Assembly: GCA_022661535.1 (NCBI GenBank)
Contig: JAKULF010000015.1
Coordinates: 620,001-684,000, forward strand
DNA length: 64,000 nt
Direction of reading: 5' to 3'
From: Eutypa lata
Lineage: Eukaryota; Ascomycota; Sordariomycetes; Xylariales; Diatrypaceae
Shown here: positions 56,387 through 64,000 of the stretch, piece after piece
How positions within the stretch are numbered: position 1 is the stretch's first letter
How the letters are laid out: each line of letters opens with the position of its first letter
Notes under the pieces: model-generated
Seen by the model: only the letters and a program-made list of their open reading frames with translations
What the model was told of the DNA's origin: nothing
Databases searched by the model: none
Made by a program: the position numbers and the translations under genes

Positions 56387-57518
56387 AAGCAGGTGGGGTT
56401 ATTGTGTATACTCACTTCCAAGTTGAGCTCAACATGCTCTGTCGGCATGTCAGGGCCTCGAAAAGCATTGGGATACTCCAAGTAGATGGAGAGTAGGGTT
56501 GAGACGAGATGTCTGACTGACATCCATCTACCCCTATGAAACGCATGGTGATAACATCACAATTATATGCGGGTTCCTATATCACCAGGTGGCTCTTCGG
56601 AGAACCTCGACTCCCAGATAGAAACATGGTGAAGGATAGATTTGGCCAATTTGCGTCCCACTTCTAAGAGCGTTTGCCACAGGATGGCTATGCCTAGTGG
56701 GGGTATCACCATATCTTTCCCTCCGTGAGACTGTTGCCAGTGGGATTGACGCATGTTGGTTACCATTGTTTCAGCCCTGGTGGCACCCACCACAGCTCAG
56801 GGGTCGATCATGTATATGTCACAACTCCTAGACACTGCAGTGACACCTTGGCACGTCTTAACAGACAGAAATGCACCTCGGTATGCAACGAGGATATATT
56901 GCCAGATGTTTAACCTTGCGAGTCCTGGCGGAGAGAAATGAGCGAGACGGTCGGCTATAGTTGTACAGCCGTCATATGTATCGATAACAGCCTCTATCAA
57001 TACTATATACGTTCTACATCGACAGGGGGTGTGCTTTGTATATAGGTCAACGAGGGTTATGAATGTTACGAAAGTTTAATGCGATTCACTAAACCACGAT
57101 GCCAAGAGCGATACGCCATCAATCATGAAAAACTATAAAATGGATGGTGCCTCTTGTTACGAAGTGATTAAAAAATAGGTGAATGCATTGGCAAGAGGTG
57201 TATGTGCGTACAAGAGATAGATATCACCTTGGAGATAAGCTAGAAGCCTAAAGAGTAGGTATCCATACATCCCAGCCATCCAAGCTATTCACTTAGAGGT
57301 AGATTCCTTCTCTCCACCCTGATATATTCACTTCATCGTGGAGATTCGTTGATGCCCTGCCTTCCTGAACTAGCCGTCACACCTCTGGGCAAACATACGT
57401 GCGCTAAGAAGACATAGGAACTTATGGCTTATGGCTAAGGTATGTATGTCACAGAGTGAAAGGGGGCATCAGAGCTCGGGGTGAATAGATACGATTAACG
57501 CCTCCCTCACTACAACTC

Positions 57519-57575
57519 AAGGGGGTGAAGCCCCCTTTATATAGACTGCCAAAACCCCCCTTTATAAGTTGTGGG
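57519..57575. repeat. Hairpin and inverted G/C-run element
   Basis: AAGGGGG-TGAAG-CCCCCTT forms a perfect 7-bp hairpin. It is followed by a second block ending in CCCCCCTTTATAAGTTGTGGG, whose complement resembles the sequence before the hairpin (CTACAACTCAAGGGGG). This is a nested inverted repeat of about 60 nt, possibly a MITE fragment. Confidence 0.5.
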
Positions 57576-59041
57576 AGCTTCGTCCCGATGCTTCCCACTT
57601 AGTCTTCACCTCAAACGCTAAATCTACATCTGATGCTCTGACATTCAGTTGAATGCTCAAGACCATAAATGTACATTGTAATCTGGCCCGACTTACTGAG
57701 TTTTCCTGGTATCTTGCAACTATCAACCCCCCTCCCCCCCAGCCGGTATATATTTAAGATCGCCCCAGGGGCCTGTCTTACTATCGTAATGCTGCGACTG
57801 GTTCGGAATACTTGCAAGTCCCATCTTAACTCGGCATTTCTGCTTCCAGTCTGCTACAAGCCTCCACATATCTGCTTGTAATTATCCAGTTTGTAGGCTC
57901 GATATCGTCTTCCTCACGACCTTTTTGAGGGCCTCGTTGGCTGAGCTGAAAATATACTATTTCGTATCAATATTACCCAAGGCACCAGATCATTACCGCA
58001 TTTCCCATTCGAACGAGCCACTTTTACGCTGGCACCAGTCAGCAGCAGGAAGTACAGGAGCCATTTCATGGGATGACTTCCAGTCTCATAGATTCCACGA
58101 AGAAAGGCAAAAGGCTACCAAGACTCGGAAGGATTAGCACGCGTTTCGCTATCATAAACCTAGTAGCCCAGGTTGATTCAACAGTTCGTGTGTGGCAACA
58201 GCTTGCAAACTAGACAATCCGAACATGATTCTCCGTTGATGGGCTCGCCTTTGCAAGATGAATCGCTTAATAACTACGACGATATTCTCCATGTTAAAAT
58301 ACGTTTCCCAGACAACCTCAAAGCGTTTGAGGAAATCAATATGTCGACAGCGTTGGGATAAGTCCTAAACACTGCTACTCACCATTGAGATACAGAGCTC
58401 TATAAGTCGAAGAGAAACAAGCGGCGAGTTTGATATCAGAGTGTTGTGGTAATGTCCAGTGCTACGTAACCTATAGCCTACGCCTCAATTACCAAGCAAA
58501 CAGAGCCAATCAATTCATGTCCGCTATTCTGTAGACTTCCAGTCTACCAGTCAGCCACCTAGTCACTTGGATTGGCCCGCCCCAGCCCAAAGAGACCCAG
58601 GTAGGTTTGTCTGCCTCTGTATTATTTGCCTTACATGATGCTTTTCAAGTCAGCCTCTCTTTGCAACCCTAGACACATACTTCGTAGGACCCAGGTTAGT
58701 GCATACGTCTCGGACTAACTGGCTATATACGATAAGGTAGCCTTTTCAAATGTATATTACAGATTGCTACACGTCTTTTAAGCTACTTTTTCATCTATAA
58801 TGACGACTCCAAAAGTTTTAGCACAGTCAACCTTCGTTTCACTCTGGTAGTAAGCTATGGGCATTAAAAAATCAGGGCATGATGGGTCAGTAAATGTCAA
58901 ATACACGGAGAGCGCTAGCTGATATCCATAAACGACTGTATTTCTCTACCCTCCGTCCCTCCTTCAGCCTGCATCCCCCAGCACATATGTTCCATAACTG
59001 TTTTCAGAGGTCCTATTGCCACGAGACCCTCTCCTGACAGC

Positions 59042-59263
59042 CTATTGAGTAGCCTGTCTCGCAGATTCACGTTCACAGGCCATTATGTACTCGCAGTAGT
59101 CGCACAGTGATTCCCCCATTTTAATTTCATCCCATTCCAAATTAGGACACCGGTTAGTACAAGCAGCATTCGCTGGGCAATTTCCAAGCCATTGTGAAGG
59201 AAAAAGTGTTACTTGGTGACACCTGGGGCAGGTTAAAACCCAATATATTGCGCATCTGCACAT
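59042..59263 (-). CDS. Small cysteine-rich ORF, uncertain
   Basis: 73-codon minus-strand frame with ten cysteines, several in CxxC-like pairs (TCPRCH, LCDYC). This could bind zinc, and the arrangement is like small fungal zinc-ribbon-type proteins. No signal peptide and no supporting context. It may be an exon of a larger gene, a remnant, or chance. Confidence 0.25.
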   Translation of the reverse strand: MCRCAIYWVLTCPRCHQVTLFPSQWLGNCPANAACTNRCPNLEWDEIKMGESLCDYCEYIMACERESARQATQ

Positions 59264-60936
59264 CCTCGTTGTTCCGATATCGTTTGGTGAGAGTATTAGG
59301 CCCTCATCGGTGGAAAGGTGTTGTAAAGTAGAGCACCAGTGTGCGTTTTCCTTGCTATGGATTGTCAGAATCTGGGATACTGCAGATGATTAGCTTCAAG
59401 GTCGGAAAAACACTTGATGTGTTAAAAGTCTAACCAAATCTATATGGGCTTCCCAATGAGCCATAAATACCATACAAAATCCTGGTGCCTACAAAGCCTT
59501 TGTAAAACACATTAAGACAATTGCTCATTGTATATTAAAGCCTATTTCATCCTTTGCATCTGCAGAACTAAGACCTTGAAGACCTTGAAGACCCTCTTGG
59601 CCTTAATGGCATGCATACCACGTGCACCACACCTGCCAACAAAGCTCGAAGATTTGATAACGTCGCAGAGATAGGAAAGACTTACTGTGTTGGTAGTGTA
59701 TGAGTGGTTATTTCTTCCAACGAGGGTAAAATAGTAGGGGGTGCTGATTGATGAGACAAGCTTACACGAACGAGACCGCTATTGTCAACAACTCAACCAT
59801 AATATATACTAGAAACTTTTTGGGAAATTCGAGAAAAGTTTAGTTGTACGAACAAAAAGAAAAACCCCCTTCATATTTGAGTCATTAGCTATAGTACACA
59901 CCATGCCTATCTTCTGCAACTTTATCACATAGACAATGGCTATATCGAGTAATTCGTGGCGAGGAAGAAGTTTGAAGCAACGAAAAATAAGGACTGGAAT
60001 GCTGAATGACTACATCATATTATAACTGGTTAACGTGCCCTAGTAGAACCTTATTTATCTTGGGGTTCGGCTCTCACTACCTCTACTGTTTGGCGGTGGA
60101 AACGAGATGGAAAGCGTGGACTGGTTCATTTCACTGGTGGTGGTACGGACAAAGTAGCACACGGGTAGAAGAGTTCAAACTTGCCAGCTGGAATTTAATA
60201 CTGAGCTGGAATTCCTACGTTCTAGGAAATGTCAGGGATCACATATCTTATGAATACTAATGTGTCATTCCGGTACGGATCCATTCCTAGCAGGAATAAC
60301 TCTAGCTTACCGAGATTCTCTTCCGTAATACCATTCCTCTTCGTTATACTATTTGCTTAGCCTTGTGGTTCACGAAGCCTTGGGTGTTTCGACTAAGCAA
60401 TGCTTCACAGATTCCTATAACAGTGCACTTGCTATTAGCTTTCTGTTAGGCATACACTATTAAGCCAACAAGATAACGTCTGTCATTGTGGGTTTAAGCA
60501 CCGTGTAAGGAGTTAAAAAACAATGCGCTTTGCTACAAAGCAAGCACAACGAGTCGACTAACTTCCAAAACTCACTTATTATAAACTTTATACCGAGTCT
60601 AGGTCTAGTTGGTCAGTCGTTATCATTTGCCATTATATGGCCTATGTCAACTTTCTAAGTTAATCCGCAAAACCTGCAGCAGCACATAGACAAAATTGGC
60701 TCCTGTAGTAAGTATTCACTCATGATAGCAACAACGTGATGGAAGTATCGGAAGTTTTGTGATTATATTACGCCAATATCAGGGGCTACATTTTCAAGGC
60801 AACCTGACCTGGATCCTCGAGAACTACAGGGGATGGAAAGTGCTCCGCTGGATTATCCAGCGAAGACATCATACGTTCGACGAAGCCTACGAAGGAGGAA
60901 CCAGACCCCGCGCAAAGCACCCCCGGCGCACCCTAG

Positions 60937-61280
60937 CTATAAGTCGGACTCGTCGAGGGCGGGAAAGCTCTCGAGGTTCTCGCTGTCTCTCTCCAGCCGC
61001 AGCGGGAAGCACTCACCGGGGCCTAGCTTCACCTTGAGGCCTCTATCCTCCGGCCGGAGCCTGAGCTCGAGGTGCTTCAGGACGGGCAGGCGGAGGATGA
61101 GCTTCAGCATCAGCGCGCCGACGTCGGCCGGCCCGATCAGTCCCATCTCGAGGAGCCTGTCGACGTGGGCCCGGAGGGCCTCCTTCGAGACGTCGCCGTT
61201 GGTCAGGCACTGGCACCGGCTCGTGTGATGGGGTCCGTCGTAGGTGGTGGGCTGCTGGGGGTGGGGTCCTCCTACTCCTC

Positions 61281-61318
<38 letters not shown>

Positions 61319-61416
61319 AACGCTACGCCTTTGCAGCCTGTCTCCGAGTTCTCTACTTCGATTCGGGTAGTGCGCGTGTTCCTTACCGACAGCGCCCGCT
61401 TGATGGTGCCCAGCAT
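60937..61416 (-). CDS. Polyglutamine-containing hypothetical protein
   Basis: Frame of 159 aa starting MLGTIKRALSVRN. A run of 12 Gln (encoded by pure CAG) at about 34-45 is followed by a Gly/Pro/His stretch. A leucine-rich, helical C-terminal half (about 75-140, KEALRAHVDRLLEMGLIG, LMLKLILRLPVLKHLELRL) ends in an acidic tail. Coding is supported by GC-rich composition and Leu-rich regularity. I do not recognise the family, and a downstream exon cannot be excluded. Confidence 0.5.
61282..61317 (+). repeat. (CTG)12 trinucleotide repeat
   Basis: Twelve uninterrupted CTG units, read as CAG (Gln) on the coding minus strand of the gene at 60937-61416. Confidence 0.95.
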
Positions 61417-62632
61417 CGTCTATTTTATTAGCAAGCAAGCACGCAAAGTATGTATGAAAGTAGGTAAAGACGCAAGCTCTTGAAAGGCTCAATCAGAGCT
61501 AGAGACTACTTCTTTTCTTCCGGGATGCTCAATTGCGGTGCGATTACCCAGCCGAGATGTGAAATTCAGGACTTGGTAATCGAATCAACTATCAGGTTAG
61601 AGTGTGACGACGACTGGATCCGAACCTCAAAATCAGGAAATCTATGTTTTATATTATTGGGTTTAGCATAATGGTATTGTGTTGCGGATGACCTTTGATA
61701 GACAAAGGTGTTGTTGACATAGGATGGACAATTCTTTTGTCACAGATATATCGTGTATGTCGATAAAGAAATTGAAGGACCCTTCATCTTTTCAGCATAG
61801 TACATGGCTTTCTTATGCGCGTCAAAAATTACATTGGGGTTTTGGTCCGAGATGCTACGGCTTAAAGATGCTTTGTGGATTCTTAAGTCTTGCATTTATG
61901 GTTGTGGTACTTCATTCTATGTTGAGAATGCTGGGCATTCCTAATAAAAAGAAATGACCTTGAGTAGAGTAACAAAAGACAATCATATAGAAGACAAACA
62001 AAACAGAAGCGACTGTGCAACATAAAGCAGAACTTCGTTACTCAAGTTCTACGTGGGTTAGAACCAATGTCAGTAAAAAATTGTATTAATTTAAGAATTG
62101 TATGGAGGAAAAGGTTGAATAGATAGAAGATACAAAGATATAATATACCAAGCTACTTGAGTATATGTGCTTTATTGTTGTTTATTTTTAAACACCTTTT
62201 CTTTCATCTTCTACTTCACGAAGTCTTGTTGTACGTCATATGGCCCTGTATCTTTTGGTGCTATCTCAATTCGTACTACCAGGACCGGATATCTATGACC
62301 AGGCTTGGTAGAACAGGCCATGGAACCGGACCTCGTAAGGTGAAAGTCACGAATACACCTCAATACTCCAGGGACATGACAAAAGCTGGCTGGGAAGTTG
62401 AAGAACATGGCCGTTTTTAGATCACCAACCTACCTAGTTAACTTGTTGGATGCCTCTATCAAGCAACAGATATAAGCAACTACATATATATTGTCCACGG
62501 CTTGGCAGCTCCAAAAACCTTCACATATCCAAGAACTCTTCATCCATCCGGGCCCCCTTCCAACCCAACGTGCACCAACACCATATACATACCGCCATCA
62601 ACCATGACAATCGAACCTCGCTACCAACCAAC
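61417..62632. other. Intergenic
   Basis: About 1.2 kb. The ORF at 61724-61957 (77 aa, one hydrophobic segment) is too weak to call. No structured element was seen. Confidence 0.5.
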
Positions 62633-63611
62633 CTAACTAACCTCCACCACAGTCCACCCCACCCCATCCCTCTCGACTCTCCCGCCGACCTCGAGGCCCG
62701 TGACCTTCTCAATAGCGTCCCGACAGGGCAAATACAAAGCAGGAGCACCGACGCGTCTCCGCCTCGCCCAGCCACCCCCAACCCCACCCCCACCATTGCC
62801 TCCTGCTCCTCCCTGCCCCCCCTCCTTCCACTCCCACTGCTCAAGCGCGAACGCATCTCCATCACGCACGACGCCCTGACAGTACCTACCCAAACAAACA
62901 ACAAGGCCACGACGACCCGCGCCATCATCTCTGAGCTCAAGGACGAGGGAGCGAATCTTGCCTCCATCATCGTCGTCACCACTTCCATTAGACAGAGAAG
63001 GAACAGCTCGGGGCTCGACGTCCCTCCACATCTCCTCGTAGTCCGTCTCGCGTCCGGTATCGGGATTGACCATGCGGCCTTTCTCAAGGGCATGACTCCC
63101 ACCATCATCATCACCATCACCATCACCACCACCACCACCACCTTCTGAATGGGGAAACATATCAGCCTCGTCGACGACGCTCTCCGCGTCTCTGGTGCGC
63201 GAGTCGACGAAGTGGCGCCAGACGGAGTGTTTGACGAGGGCGCCGGTTTCGGCGCGGGTCTCCTCCGATGAGGAGGAGGTTCCGGCGAAGGCCCACTCTA
63301 TTTCGGTTTCTTCTTCTTCTTCTTCTTCTTCTTCTTCTGGTGCGCGGTCGTTAATTGTTGTTGTATCTTTCATTAAGAATGAAGCAAAAAAAAAAAAAAA
63401 AAAAAAGTCATGGAAGATGAAATATAGGGGGGCTAGCGGGAATGGACAGAAACGTTCGTATACCTCCTCCTCCTCCTCCTCCTTTTGCCGTCTTCAGCAT
63501 GCGGATGTCGACGAAGCGGCGTCCGGGCGACGTCAGGACCAGGGTCGAGGTGTTCTCCGAGGGCGGATCCGGGAGCCACCGGATGTATTCTCGGATCGAT
63601 ATGGAGCCCAT
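62633..63611 (-). CDS. HRI1-family protein, 2 exons
   Basis: Fungal protein family named after yeast Hri1; molecular role poorly known. Exons 63611-63464 and 63336-62633 give 283 aa. Exon 1 reads MGSISIREYIRWLPDPPS and GRRFVDIRMLK, the usual N-terminal strands. Exon 2 continues EIEWAFAGTS, VKHSVWRHFVDSRT, LEKGRMVNPDTGRETDYEEMW, then VVCLGRYCQGVVRDGD, LEQWEW and PALYLPC. All fit the two beta-barrel-like halves of the family. Low-complexity expansions interrupt it: poly-Gly then poly-Glu across the intron, a Gly/Asp run (about 125-140) and a Gly-rich stretch near 240. The 127-nt intron carries a 21-nt T run on the coding strand. A plus-strand ORF over 62450-63148 is a shadow. Confidence 0.85.
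63386..63406 (+). repeat. Poly-A run inside the HRI1 intron
   Basis: About 21 consecutive A (T on the coding strand), between a GAA-type repeat in exon 2 (about 63310-63336) and a GGA-type repeat at the end of exon 1 (about 63464-63482). Confidence 0.9.
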
Positions 63612-64000
63612 TGTGTGTCACGCTTAATAATTTGAGTCGTAAGACGCTACTTGTAGTTATACTACCTATGTATGTAGACGTAGGTACCTAGGTAGATAGG
63701 TAAGTATGTAGAGTTAGGGTTTCCAGGTTCCATAGATAGATACCTAGGGCGAATTGAATTGGATGGGAGTTTAGAATTTGGTGTAGCGTACGCAGTAACT
63801 AGCCCCACGAGCTTATTTTAACCACACCCATCCATCCATCCATCCATCTATCCTTCTATCCACCTTGCACATTCGGGAGGTACGAAGTATGTAACTATTT
63901 TTGATTTATTTTACATACTTAAGCCGTCTGTCTTGGGGAATACGAACACCATTACACCCTTAACTACATGGAGTCAATAAACAACAAACAAGCTGGATAA
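63612..64000. other. Right edge, HRI1 promoter region
   Basis: About 390 nt with TAGGTA/TACCTA words (63660-63720) and an ATCC microsatellite (about 63828-63852). No gene visible before the window ends. Confidence 0.55.

Larger units (their letters stand above)
56387..60936. other. Long gene-poor region
   Basis: About 4.5 kb with no confidently coding ORF. Includes the palindromic G/C element at 57519-57575 and the Cys-rich small ORF at 59042-59263, listed separately. Fragments such as NNYDDILHVKIRFPDNLKAFEEINMS (58269-58361) have protein-like composition but no context. Confidence 0.45.

Noticed and set aside
61650..61730. Possible tRNA (GGGTTTAGCATAATGGTATTG)
   Set aside because: No consistent cloverleaf or B box.
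62450..63148. 232-aa plus-strand ORF at the right end
   Set aside because: Antisense of the HRI1 coding exon, with His/Thr/Pro low complexity caused by the repeats.

Overview
This window is nuclear DNA of a filamentous ascomycete (Pezizomycotina, most likely a Sordariomycete). Genes carry short spliceosomal introns of about 50-60 nt with GTAAGT/GTATGT-type donors. The gene families are fungal: an AA9 monooxygenase with a CBM1, a secreted GH3 beta-glucosidase, GH105, HRI1, an AKR1-type palmitoyltransferase and a Pth11-like receptor. Several repeats have diverged mainly by C/T and G/A changes, as expected after repeat-induced point mutation (RIP). I cannot name the species.

Layout. 1-238 is the edge of a C2H2 zinc-finger gene running off the left end. 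239-3587 is gene-poor. 3.8-22.4 kb holds AA9-CBM1, a multipass membrane protein, cystathionine beta-synthase, the SRP receptor beta subunit, dipeptidyl peptidase III (8 exons), a decayed NB-ARC/TPR NLR-like gene, and an ankyrin-DHHC palmitoyltransferase. 22.4-47.4 kb is a mosaic. Its intact genes are an SDR with a splice-phase problem, an acidic protein, GH105, two divergent paralogous secreted proteins, a coiled-coil nuclear candidate and a DUF3237-like protein. Between them lie gene remnants, RIP-like repeats, an inverted pair of degenerate gene copies, a tRNA-like element, and a 60-bp inverted repeat enclosing telomere-like repeats. 48.5-52.0 kb is an 8-exon GH3 beta-glucosidase. 55.3-56.4 kb is a Pth11-like 7TM protein. 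After a long gene-poor stretch, the right end carries a polyglutamine protein and an HRI1-family protein.

Functionally, three genes belong to plant cell wall breakdown: AA9-CBM1 (cellulose oxidation), GH3 (cellobiose hydrolysis) and GH105 (pectin backbone fragments). They are dispersed among housekeeping genes and do not form a tight cluster. The least explained intact loci are the divergent pair at 32.5-35.3 kb (two secreted proteins sharing a repeated amphipathic domain) and the inverted repeat with telomeric repeats at 46.9-47.4 kb. The remnants suggest an accessory region in active decay. No CRISPR array, rRNA or convincing intact tRNA was seen.
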